Source: Stutzerimonas stutzeri (lineage in GTDB: Bacteria > Pseudomonadota > Gammaproteobacteria > Pseudomonadales > Pseudomonadaceae). From it: a stretch of DNA of 64,000 bases. Below the pieces are notes generated by a model. It saw only the letters and a list, made by a program, of their open reading frames with translations, was not told the DNA's origin and ran no database searches. The stretch lies in contig DDVX01000020.1 in the NCBI GenBank assembly GCA_002345575.1, positions 1 through 64,000 of the forward strand, written 5' to 3'. Below are positions 24,880 to 32,986 of this stretch, one piece after another (position 1 is the stretch's first letter; each line of letters opens with the position of its first letter). Made by a program: the position numbers and the translations under genes.

Positions 24880-25758
24880 TCAGCGGGCAAAAGACTTGTC
24901 TGGTTCATGCTCGAAATGCCTCCAAATGGGCTGCAGATCGTCCGGCAAAGCACGATACATTCCCAGCTCCGACCAATCGCCCGGCGCATGAAAATCACTG
25001 CCGACACTGGCCATCAGACCAAACTCGCGCGCCAGAATCGACAGCCCACCCACCTGTTCCAGTGGCTGCATGCCGTTGACCACTTCCAGCGCATGACCAC
25101 CGCCCTGGACAAAATCGATGACCAGCCGGCGTCGCTTGCTGCGGGTGAAATCGTACTGCCAGGGATGCGCCAGACTGATCCAGGCGCCCGCTTCGCGCAA
25201 AGTGGTCAATGTTTCTTCAAGGCTCGGCCAATGCTGTTTTACATCGCCGAGCTTGCCCGATCCGAGCCATTTGCGAAACGCCTCGGCATGATCCCGCACA
25301 TGTCCGGCGCGCACCAGAAACTCGGCAAAGTGCGGGCGGGCCGGAGCGTTGCCACTGTCGCCGCGTTGCTGCTGCACCTCGCGCGCACCTTCTAGCGCAC
25401 CCGGCATACCCTTGGCCGCCAGGCGCTGGGCAATCAATTCGGCCCGCTGCCAGCGGCCGTCATGCAGCTGGGCGATAGCCTTTTTCAGCGCACTCGCTTC
25501 TGGGTCAAAGGCATAGCCGAGCACATGAATGGTCGCGCCATTCCACAGGCAGGACAGTTCGATTCCGCTGACCAGGCGAATACCCAGCGAGTCGGCAGCA
25601 GCGCGGGCCGCATCGAGTCCTTCGAGGGTGTCGTGATCGGTCAGTGCAAGCAGTTCGACTCCGCGCCCATGCGCGCGCTCGACCAGTACCTCAGGGGCCA
25701 GGACACCATCGGACGCGGTGCTGTGGCAATGCAGATCAACAATCATTCGGGTGCTCAT
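24880..25758 (-). CDS. PHP-domain phosphoesterase (RNase AM/TrpH/YciV family)
   Basis: 292 residues. Metal ligands of the PHP fold are visible: DLHCHSTASDG at the start, ALTDHDT, GIELSC, SLAHP and VGSDFHAPGDW. E. coli YciV/RNase AM removes nucleotides 5' to 3' from RNA and matures the 5' ends of rRNAs, and releases phosphate from 3',5'-bisphosphonucleotides. It heads PHP-yciO-trpS-scpA-scpB on minus. Confidence 0.88.
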   Translation of the reverse strand: MSTRMIVDLHCHSTASDGVLAPEVLVERAHGRGVELLALTDHDTLEGLDAARAAADSLGIRLVSGIELSCLWNGATIHVLGYAFDPEASALKKAIAQLHDGRWQRAELIAQRLAAKGMPGALEGAREVQQQRGDSGNAPARPHFAEFLVRAGHVRDHAEAFRKWLGSGKLGDVKQHWPSLEETLTTLREAGAWISLAHPWQYDFTRSKRRRLVIDFVQGGGHALEVVNGMQPLEQVGGLSILAREFGLMASVGSDFHAPGDWSELGMYRALPDDLQPIWRHFEHEPDKSFAR

Positions 25759-26106
25759 TCTCCAGAGACGTGGCGGTCGTTATGTTCGACCACCACCGCC
25801 CGCGTGCGTGCCGCTACCGTCACGAACACTCGCAGGCATTGCAAACAAGGGCCGAAAACGCAAAGCGCGGCAGCTCAATTGTGTTCCGCCAAAAATGCAG
25901 TTTCCGTATTATGCCGGCAGTCCATGCTTATGGCTCGCGCCGGAAGTGCATCAGCCTGGTTACGCAGTGCCTGCCCTGCATGTAAATGGCGCAGGCTGAG
26001 GCATTAAATTGGCCAAAAGCCTCGTATTCAGCTCATCATGTCGCCGCTGTCTAACTGCCACTAGCGCAGCACATACACACCTATCTGAACGATCACAGGA
26101 GACACC
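25759..26106. other. 348-bp divergent intergenic region
   Basis: Lies between the divergent PHP-domain gene and yciI. It contains a minus-strand -10-like CATAAT within TATTATGCC (about 25908-25914) and the yciI ribosome-binding site GGAG. Neither strand shows a convincing coding frame, and no repeat or strong hairpin was seen. Confidence 0.4.
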
Positions 26107-26406
26107 ATGCTCTACGCCATCATCGCCACCGACCTGCCCGACACGCTGCAAAAGCGCCTCGACTCCCGCCCAGCCCACTTGGCGCGCCTCGATCAGCTCA
26201 AGAGCGAAGGTCGCCTGGTCCTGGCCGGCCCGCATCCAGCCGTCGATAGCAACGATCCTGGCACCGCCGGCTTTACCGGCAGTCTGGTCGTAGCCGAGTT
26301 CGAGTCGTTGCAAGCCGCTGAGCAATGGGCCGAAGCAGACCCCTACAAGGCTGCCGGCGTCTATGGCCCGGTCATCGTAAAGCCGTTCAAGCAGGTTTAC
26401 CCCTGA
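26107..26406 (+). CDS. yciI: YciI-family protein
   Basis: Small alpha/beta dimeric fold, 99 residues, starting MLYAIIATDL. The conserved histidine RPAHLARLD and aspartate ADPYKAAGVY are those of the YciI family. The biological reaction of stand-alone YciI is not known. GGAG lies five bases upstream of the ATG. It precedes the small envelope protein and cpxR on plus. Confidence 0.9.
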   Translation: MLYAIIATDLPDTLQKRLDSRPAHLARLDQLKSEGRLVLAGPHPAVDSNDPGTAGFTGSLVVAEFESLQAAEQWAEADPYKAAGVYGPVIVKPFKQVYP

Positions 26407-26468
26407 ATAGCGTTTGAAGAAGGTCGTGGCAGCCACGACCCATAAAAAGAAAGGAAAAAGGAGTTCCG

Positions 26469-26861
26469 ATGCGCCAAGGTTCGCTGTCCCTGCTGCTTGC
26501 TCTGTGTCTTGCTTCACCGTTGCTACATGCCGAAGAAGAAATGGCCGCTCCCACCGAACGTCAGCTCCGACCAGTCCAGGCCTCAACCGAAAACGAACCG
26601 CAGCGCACCGAGCCTGGCAGCCATTACCAGGCAGCCAGCGCCGAACAGATGCAGTTGGTGCAGCTGCGTCAGGAAAACCGGCGTCTGCGCATCCAACTGC
26701 ATGAGGAGCAGGCGAAGATTCAGTCGCACTCACAATCACAGCCGCAACTGCTCAGCGAGCAGCAGCAGTGGTTCGCCATTGGCGGCGGTGTCGGAATGCT
26801 GGGGTTCCTGTTGGGCGTGCTGACCACGCGCAGCGGCCGCCGCCGGCAATGGTTGAACTGA
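26469..26861 (+). CDS. Small secreted protein with coiled coil and C-terminal membrane anchor
   Basis: 130 residues. The signal peptide is about 1-21 (ends LLHA). A Gln/Glu-rich coiled coil covers about 58-95 (QLVQLRQENRRLRIQL) and a C-terminal transmembrane helix about 98-116, followed by a short basic tail RSGRRRQ. The overall shape resembles the C-terminal half of YgiM/TIGR04211-type proteins, but the SH3 domain is missing. A perfect GGAG ribosome-binding site precedes it. It lies 18 bp before cpxR, so it may belong to the Cpx operon. Function unknown. Confidence 0.8.
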   Translation: MRQGSLSLLLALCLASPLLHAEEEMAAPTERQLRPVQASTENEPQRTEPGSHYQAASAEQMQLVQLRQENRRLRIQLHEEQAKIQSHSQSQPQLLSEQQQWFAIGGGVGMLGFLLGVLTTRSGRRRQWLN

Positions 26862-26879
26862 ACCCATACGAGCGAAGGC

Positions 26880-27557
26880 ATGAGCGAACTGCTGTTGATA
26901 GATGACGACCAGGAACTCTGCGAGCTGCTGGTCAGTTGGCTGGCCCAGGAAGGCTTCGTCGCCCACGCCTGCCATGATGGCCAGAGCGCCAGGGCCGCGC
27001 TAAGCGAGCACCAGCCCAGCGCGGTAGTGCTCGACGTGATGCTGCCCGACGGCAGCGGGCTGGAACTGCTCAAGCAGCTGCGCAGCGAATACCCCGAGCT
27101 ACCGGTGCTGATGCTCTCCGGCCGTGGCGAACCACTGGATCGTATCCTCGGACTGGAGCTGGGCGCTGACGATTACCTGGCCAAACCCTGCGATCCACGC
27201 GAACTCACCGCGCGCCTACGGGCCGTACTACGGCGCAGCCAGCCAACCAGCGCGCCGAGCCAGCTGGAGCTGGGCGACCTGTGCTACAGCCCGGCGCGCG
27301 GCGTAGCCAACGTCGGCGAACACGAAGTGACGCTGACGCTGTCCGAGGGTCGCATTCTCGAAGCATTGCTTGCCCAGCCTGGCGAGCCTCTGGACAAGCA
27401 GGCGTTGGCGCAACTGGCCCTTGGACGCAAACTCACCCTTTATGACCGCAGCCTGGACATGCACGTCAGCAATCTGCGCCGCAAACTCGGACCGCATCCG
27501 GATGGCCGTCCGCGAATCGTCGCCCTGCGCAGCCGCGGCTACCTTTACGCCTCCTGA
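26880..27557 (+). CDS. cpxR: CpxR, envelope-stress response regulator
   Basis: OmpR-family regulator of 225 residues. The receiver has the DD pair in LLIDDDQEL, the phosphorylation site in VVLDVMLPDGSG and the lysine in DDYLAKPCDPREL. The winged helix ends RIVALRSRGYLYAS. The order cpxR, Spy-like gene, cpxA equals PA3204-PA3206 of P. aeruginosa. A perfect CpxR box follows at once, ahead of the chaperone gene. Confidence 0.92.
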   Translation: MSELLLIDDDQELCELLVSWLAQEGFVAHACHDGQSARAALSEHQPSAVVLDVMLPDGSGLELLKQLRSEYPELPVLMLSGRGEPLDRILGLELGADDYLAKPCDPRELTARLRAVLRRSQPTSAPSQLELGDLCYSPARGVANVGEHEVTLTLSEGRILEALLAQPGEPLDKQALAQLALGRKLTLYDRSLDMHVSNLRRKLGPHPDGRPRIVALRSRGYLYAS

Positions 27558-27562
27558 CTGGC

Positions 27563-27578
27563 TTTACCGAGTCTTTAC
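27563..27578 (-). promoter_or_regulatory. CpxR box upstream of the Spy-like gene
   Basis: Read on minus it is GTAAA-N6-GTAAA, an exact match to the CpxR consensus GTAAA-N4-8-GTAAA. It starts six bases behind the cpxR stop and 108 bp before the Spy-like ATG. A possible -10 (TAAACT, 27611-27616) would place the box near -52. Confidence 0.85.
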
Positions 27579-27685
27579 CCTGCCCTGACCGCCGTTGACC
27601 TTGCGCTGCCTAAACTGAGCTCATCCGGTCAAGGCAGCACCATCGCCCCGATGCAGACCGGCTTCCATACTCGAGGAGAACTCTC

Positions 27686-28099
27686 ATGATGCGTAAAACC
27701 CTAATCGCTCTTGCCTTTGCTGCCAGCATTCCCGCCGTCGCCTTGGCAATGCCCGGTGCCGGTCATGGCCACCATGGCGGCAAGCACGCCCCGCACATGT
27801 TCGAACAACTCGACCTTAGCAACGAACAGAAGCGCGACATGCGCAAGCTGATGGGCGAGCAAATGAAGAGCCATCACGACATTACCCAGCGCTATCTGAA
27901 CAAGCTGCCCGAAGCCGAGCGCAAGGCCATGCAGGATGAGCTGAAAACCAGCAAGCAGGAAACCCATAAGAAGATCCGCGACCTGCTCAAGCCCGAGCAG
28001 CAGAAGCAGTTCGATGAAATGCACACGAAAATGGAAGCCAAACGCGCTGAGCGCGCCGAATTCCAAAAGTGGAAAGCCGAACGCGACAGCAAGAACTGA
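27686..28099 (+). CDS. Spy/CpxP-family periplasmic chaperone
   Basis: 137 residues. The signal peptide is about 1-21 (AVALA), followed by a His/Gly-rich stretch (GAGHGHHGGKHAPH) that could bind metal. The helical body carries two LTxxQ-like motifs, LDLSNEQKRDMRKLM and LLKPEQQKQFDEM. Spy and CpxP chaperone unfolded periplasmic proteins and CpxP damps the Cpx kinase. GGAG is seven bases before the first of two adjacent ATGs. Its position under a CpxR box and before cpxA supports a feedback role. Confidence 0.88.
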   Translation: MMRKTLIALAFAASIPAVALAMPGAGHGHHGGKHAPHMFEQLDLSNEQKRDMRKLMGEQMKSHHDITQRYLNKLPEAERKAMQDELKTSKQETHKKIRDLLKPEQQKQFDEMHTKMEAKRAERAEFQKWKAERDSKN

Positions 28100-28112
28100 T
28101 AGCGATACATCG

Positions 28113-28145
28113 CTGAAGCCCCTCCCATTGCGGGAGGGGCTTCAG
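28113..28145 (+). terminator. 14-bp perfect stem-loop between the Spy-like gene and cpxA
   Basis: CTGAAGCCCCTCCC (28113-28126) pairs perfectly with GGGAGGGGCTTCAG (28132-28145) around ATTGC. There is no T-run after it. It probably protects the chaperone mRNA or attenuates cpxA, which starts 38 bp later. Confidence 0.6.
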
Positions 28146-28182
28146 TCCGCCCATCTACCCCCTGACTTGGAGTATCCCTCCG

Positions 28183-29505
28183 GTGCGATCCCTGTTCTGG
28201 CGCATTCTTGCCACATTCTGGCTAGCCATTGCCTTGGTCGCCGGGCTGGCTGTTTTGTTGGGCCATGCGCTGAATCAGGATACCTGGATCGTTAACCGTC
28301 ATCCCGGCGTCAAGCAGCTCTCGCAAACCTGGACCGAGGTCTATGAGCGCCAGGGGCCAATCGCCGCGCAGTTCATGCTCGAACGGCACCGGCATCACTT
28401 CCATATCGACGTACAGGTGCTTGCCGAAAACGGTCAGCCAGTCATACGTGGCACCTTTCCTGCCCGCGCCGCCGCCTTCGAGGCCCGTCAGCAAAACCAT
28501 GCCGGTCGCCTGCCTTGGCGACGCCTGACCACTGACTATACAAGCCCGCTGTCTGGCGAAACCTACCTGTTCATCTACCGCATCCCCAATACCGAGCTAC
28601 AGGCCTGGCATCGCGACAGCCTGTTCTGGCCACTGAGCGCGCTGGGCATCGCGCTGATCGTATTGACCGGTTTCAGCCTGCTGCTGACCCTTTCCATCAC
28701 ACGCCCACTGGATCGACTGCGCAGCGCGGTGCATGATCTTGGGCAGACCACCTACCAGCAGAACTCCCTCGCCCGACTGGCCACCCGTCGTGACGAGCTG
28801 GGCGTACTGGCCAAGGATTTCAACCGCATGGGCGCTCGCTTGCAACGCCTGATCGGCAGCCAGCGGCAGTTGCTCCGCGACGTCTCCCATGAACTGCGCT
28901 CGCCTCTGGCACGACTGCGTATCGCAATCGCCCTGGCCGAACGCGCGACCCCGGCCGAACGCGAGGTCATCTGGCCGCGACTGGCCAAGGAATGTGATCG
29001 CCTGGAAGCGCTGATCAGTGAAATCCTCGAACTGGCACGGCTCGATGCCGAGCCTGGCGCGGCGAGCCCGATCGGTCTGCAACCGATGTTCCAACAACTG
29101 GTGGAAAACGCCCGCATCGTGGCGCCGACCCAGCGGATAGACAGCCAGGTGCAGGACTGTATCTCTCTGCGCGGCTGGCCCGACATGCTCGAACGGGCGC
29201 TGGACAATCTGCTGCGTAATGCCCTGCGTTTCAACCCTGAAGGCATGCCCATCGAACTACGTGCCCAGGCTGACGCCGGCTGGCTGACCCTGAGCATTCG
29301 CGATTACGGCCCTGGCGTAGACGACGAACACCTCACACGCCTGAGCGAACCCTTCTTCCGCGCCCCTGGCCAGACCACCGCCGGCCACGGGCTGGGCCTG
29401 GCCATAGCACGCCGTGCTGCCGAGCGTCACGGCGGCGAACTGCTACTGAGCAACCATCCACAGGGCGGTTTTATCGCCAGCCTGAAACTACCGCTTCCTT
29501 CATAA
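28183..29505 (+). CDS. cpxA: CpxA/CpxS envelope-stress sensor histidine kinase
   Basis: 440 residues starting at GTG. TM1 is near residues 8-28 and a periplasmic domain runs to about 145; TM2 is near 147-170. HAMP, the H-box LLRDVSHELRSPLARLRIA, the N-box DNLLRNALRFNP and the G-box HGLGLAIARRAAERHGG follow. It matches PA3206. Its partner CpxR is upstream, with the Spy-like gene between them. The ribosome-binding site GGAG is 10 bases away, so initiation may be weak. Confidence 0.9.
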   Translation: MRSLFWRILATFWLAIALVAGLAVLLGHALNQDTWIVNRHPGVKQLSQTWTEVYERQGPIAAQFMLERHRHHFHIDVQVLAENGQPVIRGTFPARAAAFEARQQNHAGRLPWRRLTTDYTSPLSGETYLFIYRIPNTELQAWHRDSLFWPLSALGIALIVLTGFSLLLTLSITRPLDRLRSAVHDLGQTTYQQNSLARLATRRDELGVLAKDFNRMGARLQRLIGSQRQLLRDVSHELRSPLARLRIAIALAERATPAEREVIWPRLAKECDRLEALISEILELARLDAEPGAASPIGLQPMFQQLVENARIVAPTQRIDSQVQDCISLRGWPDMLERALDNLLRNALRFNPEGMPIELRAQADAGWLTLSIRDYGPGVDDEHLTRLSEPFFRAPGQTTAGHGLGLAIARRAAERHGGELLLSNHPQGGFIASLKLPLPS

Positions 29506-29617
29506 GCCTTATGCAAGGGCTTGGACTGGCGCGGGAACAGCGACAGATTCATCCGAGGCCGGATTACGCCTTCGCCCAATCCAGCCGACAACCTGAACAG
29601 CACGCCACTGAACAGCC

Positions 29618-29656
29618 AAAAAAAACCGCTTCCCTTGCAGGGGAAGCGGTTTTTTT
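29618..29656. terminator. Bidirectional terminator between cpxA and the FKBP gene
   Basis: AACCGCTTCCC and GGGAAGCGGTT form a long stem flanked by an A-run and a T-run, ending both convergent transcripts. Confidence 0.92.
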
Positions 29657-29708
29657 GACTCAGGCAAAATGGCCTTCAGCGATAGCGTTCGCAGGCGGCT
29701 CGCCTGAA

Positions 29709-30458
29709 TTACTGCTCTTCGGCTTCCAGCTCGGCCTCTTCGGCCGGCGCCTGGGCTTCGTCGCCCTTGATGCCTAGCAGCTCCAGTTCGAATACCAGGA
29801 CCGAATTCGACGGGATCAGCGGGCTGGGGCTCTGCTCGCCGTAGGCCAGGTCACTGGGGATGTACAGCTTGTACTTCTCGCCAACGTGCATCAGCTGCAG
29901 GCCTTCGACCCAACCTTGAATCACGCCGCCAACCGGCAGATCAATGGGACTGCCACGCTTGATCGAGCTGTCGAAGACAGTCCCGTCAACCAGACTGCCT
30001 TCGTAGTGAACGGTGACGACGTCTTCAACTGTCGGCTGTGCGCCTTCAGCCTTCTTGATCACTTCGTACTGCAAGCCGGACTCGGTGGTGATCACTCCAT
30101 CGCGCTTGGCGTTGTCTTCAAGGAATTTCGCGCCGGCGGCAACTGCTTCCTTGTTCATTTCGTCCATACGCTCTTCCGCACGCGTCTGCAGGTAGGCGAA
30201 GGCTTCCATCAGCTGCTCGTCAGTCAGCTTTTGCTCCTGCTTGGTCAGGGCGTCGTCGATACCCTGCGCAACAGCCGCTGAATCGAGATCATTCATCCCT
30301 TCCTGCGCCAGGCTCTTGCCCATGTTCAGGCCGATACCGTAAGACGCTTTCTGCGCCGGCGTGTCCAGCTTTACACCCGGAGCGCTGGTATTGCTGTCGC
30401 AACCGGCCAGAACCAGGCCCACCAGGGCAATCGCTGGGGCCAAACGCTGATATCTCAT
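29709..30458 (-). CDS. FKBP-type peptidyl-prolyl isomerase lipoprotein (FkpA/Mip type)
   Basis: 249 residues. The lipobox is LVLAGC. An N-terminal dimerisation domain (about 35-120, QKASYGIGLNMG and long helix) and a C-terminal FKBP domain (about 130-225, VTVHYEGSLVDGTVFDSS, IQGWVEGLQLM, PSDLAYG) follow. The tail is an unusual acidic stretch of Ala and Glu. It folds periplasmic and outer-membrane proteins. The same gene adjoins tRNA genes and rdgC in P. aeruginosa (PA3262). Confidence 0.9.
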   Translation of the reverse strand: MRYQRLAPAIALVGLVLAGCDSNTSAPGVKLDTPAQKASYGIGLNMGKSLAQEGMNDLDSAAVAQGIDDALTKQEQKLTDEQLMEAFAYLQTRAEERMDEMNKEAVAAGAKFLEDNAKRDGVITTESGLQYEVIKKAEGAQPTVEDVVTVHYEGSLVDGTVFDSSIKRGSPIDLPVGGVIQGWVEGLQLMHVGEKYKLYIPSDLAYGEQSPSPLIPSNSVLVFELELLGIKGDEAQAPAEEAELEAEEQ

Positions 30459-30583
30459 GCTTTTTCCTTAATAACTCTGAAAGGGAATGCTGCAAAAAAC
30501 AGTCGTCGAGCTTATCAGCCAGGCACAATCGCTGGCTACAGCGCAGCACGCCGCCCGTGATCGAGACACGCAATAACGCCTAC

Positions 30584-31135
30584 TCATATCCTGACCCTCG
30601 CCGGATTGCCGAATGCAGTGCAGCCGACCGGTATGTCGCGTGTCACCACGCTGCCGGCACCGATCACAGCATCGTCGCCAATGCTCACACCCGGCAGGAT
30701 GATCGCGCCGCCGCCGATCCAGACATTGCGCCCAATATGTACCGACCGCCCGAACTCGAGCCCGGCCTCACGCTGATCAGCTTCTCGCGGGTGATCGGCG
30801 GCAAGTATCTGCACCCCAGGGCCAATCTGCGTGCGATCACCGATACTGACCGCAACGACATCAAGGATCACGCAGTTGAAGTTGAGGAATACACCTTCAC
30901 CCAGACGGATATTGAAGCCGTAGTCACAGTAGAACGGCGGGCGGATATCCACCCCCTGCCCCACCGTCGTCAGGCGCTCCTGCAACAATGCGTGCCGATC
31001 TTCCAGCGACCAAGCGAGGGCTGCGTTGTAGAGAGCAAGCCACTGCCTGGTCGCGGCCAGATCAGCTTGCAGCTCGGCATCGGAGGCATCGTAGAGATCG
31101 CCTGCAAGCATCTTCTGCTTTTCTGTTCGAGACAC
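30584..31135 (-). CDS. maa: Maltose O-acetyltransferase-type (Maa/NodL) sugar acetyltransferase
   Basis: Left-handed beta-helix acetyltransferase of 183 residues. The Mac N-terminal domain (KQKMLAGDLYDASDAEL) precedes hexapeptide repeats, with the catalytic histidine in LAADHP and CoA-binding WIGGGAIILPGVSIG. The family acetylates maltose, glucose or lipo-chitin sugars, so the acceptor is uncertain. The start is GTG with a weak ribosome-binding site. Confidence 0.85.
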   Translation of the reverse strand: MSRTEKQKMLAGDLYDASDAELQADLAATRQWLALYNAALAWSLEDRHALLQERLTTVGQGVDIRPPFYCDYGFNIRLGEGVFLNFNCVILDVVAVSIGDRTQIGPGVQILAADHPREADQREAGLEFGRSVHIGRNVWIGGGAIILPGVSIGDDAVIGAGSVVTRDIPVGCTAFGNPARVRI

Positions 31136-31329
31136 TCTTGCTACTACTCTTAATGGGGGTATGGTTTCTCGGACAACGCAGGACCGGTTTTACTGCCGGC
31201 AGCACGCGCCGATCAGGCACCGTACGTCGCCTGGTAGTAAGTTCCGACTTATGAAAGATGCAGTCTCTGAGACCAGCTGCGCAGCCTGGGGAAGGCTGTC
31301 TCGGCGTGCGCCGATAAATTTCAGACGCA

Positions 31330-31367
31330 AAAAAACAAAAAGCGGCCAATGGCCGCTTTTTGTTTTA
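31330..31367. terminator. Terminator of the tRNA-Val/tRNA-Asp transcript
   Basis: AAAAAGCGGCC and GGCCGCTTTTT enclose a 3-nt loop. Read on minus, a long T-rich run follows directly. It lies 35 bp behind tRNA-Asp. Confidence 0.88.
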
Positions 31368-31401
31368 CTTCAGGGCGTTCAGTATTCCCATGAAGCGAAT
31401 T

Positions 31402-31478
31402 TGGCGCAGTGGACGGGACTCGAACCCGCGACCCCCGGCGTGACAGGCCGGTATTCTAACCGACTGAACTACCACTGC
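31402..31478 (-). tRNA. tRNA-Asp (GTC)
   Basis: 77-nt cloverleaf with a 7-bp acceptor stem (GCAGTGG/CCACTGC), anticodon GTC, intact TpsiC loop GGTTCGAGTCC and encoded CCA. It is transcribed together with tRNA-Val, 15 bp upstream. Confidence 0.97.
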
Positions 31479-31493
31479 GCTAAACCTCGAGAA

Positions 31494-31569
31494 TGGTGGG
31501 TGATGACGGGATCGAACCGCCGACCCTCTGCTTGTAAGGCAGATGCTCTCCCGGCTGAGCTAATCACCC
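31494..31569 (-). tRNA. tRNA-Val (TAC)
   Basis: 76-nt cloverleaf starting GGGTGATTAGCTC, with anticodon TAC and encoded CCA. First gene of the pair, with a strong promoter 46 bp upstream of its 5' end. Confidence 0.97.
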
Positions 31570-31614
31570 ATTCAGTGCATTCGCTTGTTTGCGTTTGCTC
31601 TCGAAGTGGGGCGC

Positions 31615-31643
31615 ATTCTAGAGAGGGTTCCGCACCTTGGCAA
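31615..31643 (-). promoter_or_regulatory. tRNA operon promoter
   Basis: TTGCCA (31638-31643), a 17-bp spacer and TAGAAT (31615-31620) are followed by the GC-rich discriminator GCGCCCC. That discriminator is typical of stringently controlled stable-RNA promoters. Confidence 0.85.
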
Positions 31644-31796
31644 GCCCCTTTTGAAAAAAAAATTGAATAACTTACAAAGACTTAGGAACCCCTCTGTTTT
31701 ATCGACGATTTCGTGGTTTCCATCAGCGCAGGGTTGGCCTCGGTTCCCGCTGGGGGAATAATGTGTGCTTTGCTTTTACCGGAGTTTCAAATCGCC

Positions 31797-32717
31797 ATGT
31801 GGTTTCGCAACCTGCTCGTTTACCGTCTCACCCAGAATGTTTCCTTCGATGCCGAGACACTTGAAACTGCATTGGCCGCCAAACCCGCCCGCCCCTGCGC
31901 CAGTCAGGAACTGAGCACCTACGGCTTCGTCGCCCCCTTGGGCAAGGGCGAAGACGCGCCACTGGTGCATGCCAGCCAGGGCTTCCTGCTGATCTCCACA
32001 CGCAAGGAAGAACGCATCCTGCCCGGCAGCGTGGTCCGGGACGCGCTGAAGGAGAAAGTCGACGAGATCGAAAACGAGCAGATGCGCAAGGTCTACAAGA
32101 AGGAGCGCGACCAGCTCAAGGACGACATCATCCAGGCCTTCCTGCCGCGCGCGTTCATCCGCAAGTCCGGGACCTTCGCCGCCATCGCACCAGAGCAGGG
32201 GCTGATTCTGGTTGACGCTTCCAGCCCCAAGCGTGCCGAAGATCTGCTATCCACCCTGCGCGAGGCCATCGGTTCGCTTCCGGTGCGCCCGCTGACAGTG
32301 AAAATCGCCCCCACGGCCACCATGACCGACTGGGTAAAAAGCCAGAAAGCCGCCGACGACTTCTTCGTACTGGATGAGTGCGAGCTGCGCGACACTCACG
32401 AAGATGGCGGTGTGGTGCGCTGCAAGCGTCAGGACCTGACCAGCGACGAGATCCAACAGCATCTGGAAGTCGGCAAGCAGGTCACCCAGCTGTCGCTAGC
32501 CTGGCAGGACAAGCTGTCCTTCGTACTGGACGACAAGATGGTGATCAAGCGCCTGCGTTTTGAGGAGCTGCTACAAGACCAAGCCGAACAGGACGGCGGC
32601 GATGATGACCTCGGACAGCAGGACGCCAGCTTCCTGCTGATGATGCTCACCTTCAACGAGTTCCTGCCGGCGCTGTTCGAGGCTCTGGGTGGCGAAGAGA
32701 TTCCGCAAGGCATCTGA
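31797..32717 (+). CDS. rdgC: Recombination-associated protein RdgC
   Basis: 306 residues, the normal length when started at the ATG at 31797 (MWFRNLLVYRLT). The frame is open further upstream but that region has no support. RdgC forms a ring dimer around duplex DNA and restrains RecA. Typical stretches are FVAPLGKG, PGSVVRDALKEK and LTFNEFLPALFEALGGE. It neighbours the tRNA pair as in P. aeruginosa (PA3263). Confidence 0.93.
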   Translation: MWFRNLLVYRLTQNVSFDAETLETALAAKPARPCASQELSTYGFVAPLGKGEDAPLVHASQGFLLISTRKEERILPGSVVRDALKEKVDEIENEQMRKVYKKERDQLKDDIIQAFLPRAFIRKSGTFAAIAPEQGLILVDASSPKRAEDLLSTLREAIGSLPVRPLTVKIAPTATMTDWVKSQKAADDFFVLDECELRDTHEDGGVVRCKRQDLTSDEIQQHLEVGKQVTQLSLAWQDKLSFVLDDKMVIKRLRFEELLQDQAEQDGGDDDLGQQDASFLLMMLTFNEFLPALFEALGGEEIPQGI

Positions 32718-32768
32718 TACTTCCAGCACCAGGCCGAATGAATTAGACCCTACGTTGAATTCCATCGG

Positions 32769-32839
32769 CGCAGGGCTGAGCGCAACTCGAGGGCCGAACT
32801 TGTTCGGCCTTAGTGCGTCACAGCCGAATCAGCCCTGCG
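32769..32839 (+). repeat. Nested inverted repeat behind rdgC
   Basis: Outer arms CGCAGGGCTGA (32769-32779) and TCAGCCCTGCG (32829-32839) pair perfectly. They enclose an inner hairpin GGCCGAAC-TT-GTTCGGCC (32792-32809) and a partly pairing middle segment. There is no T-run. It may be a structured 3' UTR of rdgC, a small RNA or a terminator variant. Confidence 0.55.
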
Positions 32840-32910
32840 TCGGGCGATGAAAATCACAGCCGGTCTGCCTCGGCTTGCCCGAAGCCAGCTGATGTGGAAA
32901 ATAAACCCGA

Positions 32911-32986
32911 GTGAGGACGACCTCACCGCTCTCCAGAGCGACTCCTGACGGGGACGGCCCCAACCTCTTATCTGTTGGAGCTATCT
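32911..32986 (+). ncRNA. Guanidine-II (mini-ykkC) riboswitch with SD-sequestering switch
   Basis: Two short hairpins carry the diagnostic ACGR loops: GTGAGG-ACGA-CCTCAC (32911-32926) and GGGG-ACGG-CCCC (32950-32961), the hallmark of guanidine-II. Downstream, CCAAC (32960-32964) can pair with GTTGG (32974-32978), which overlaps the gdx ribosome-binding site GGAG (32977-32980). That pairing uses two bases of the second hairpin, so the folds exclude each other: ligand should free the site and turn gdx on. Confidence 0.92.

Noticed and set aside
27595..27616. TTGACC/TAAACT as a classical sigma70 promoter for the Spy-like gene
   Set aside because: The spacer is only 10 bp. TAAACT is kept as a possible -10 for a CpxR-activated promoter, without TTGACC as -35.
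31161..31670. 169-residue plus-strand open frame over the two tRNA genes
   Set aside because: Its middle part (TGSNRRPSACKADALPAEL) is the well-known false translation of the antisense strand of tRNA genes. The interval is taken by tRNA-Asp, tRNA-Val, their promoter and terminator.
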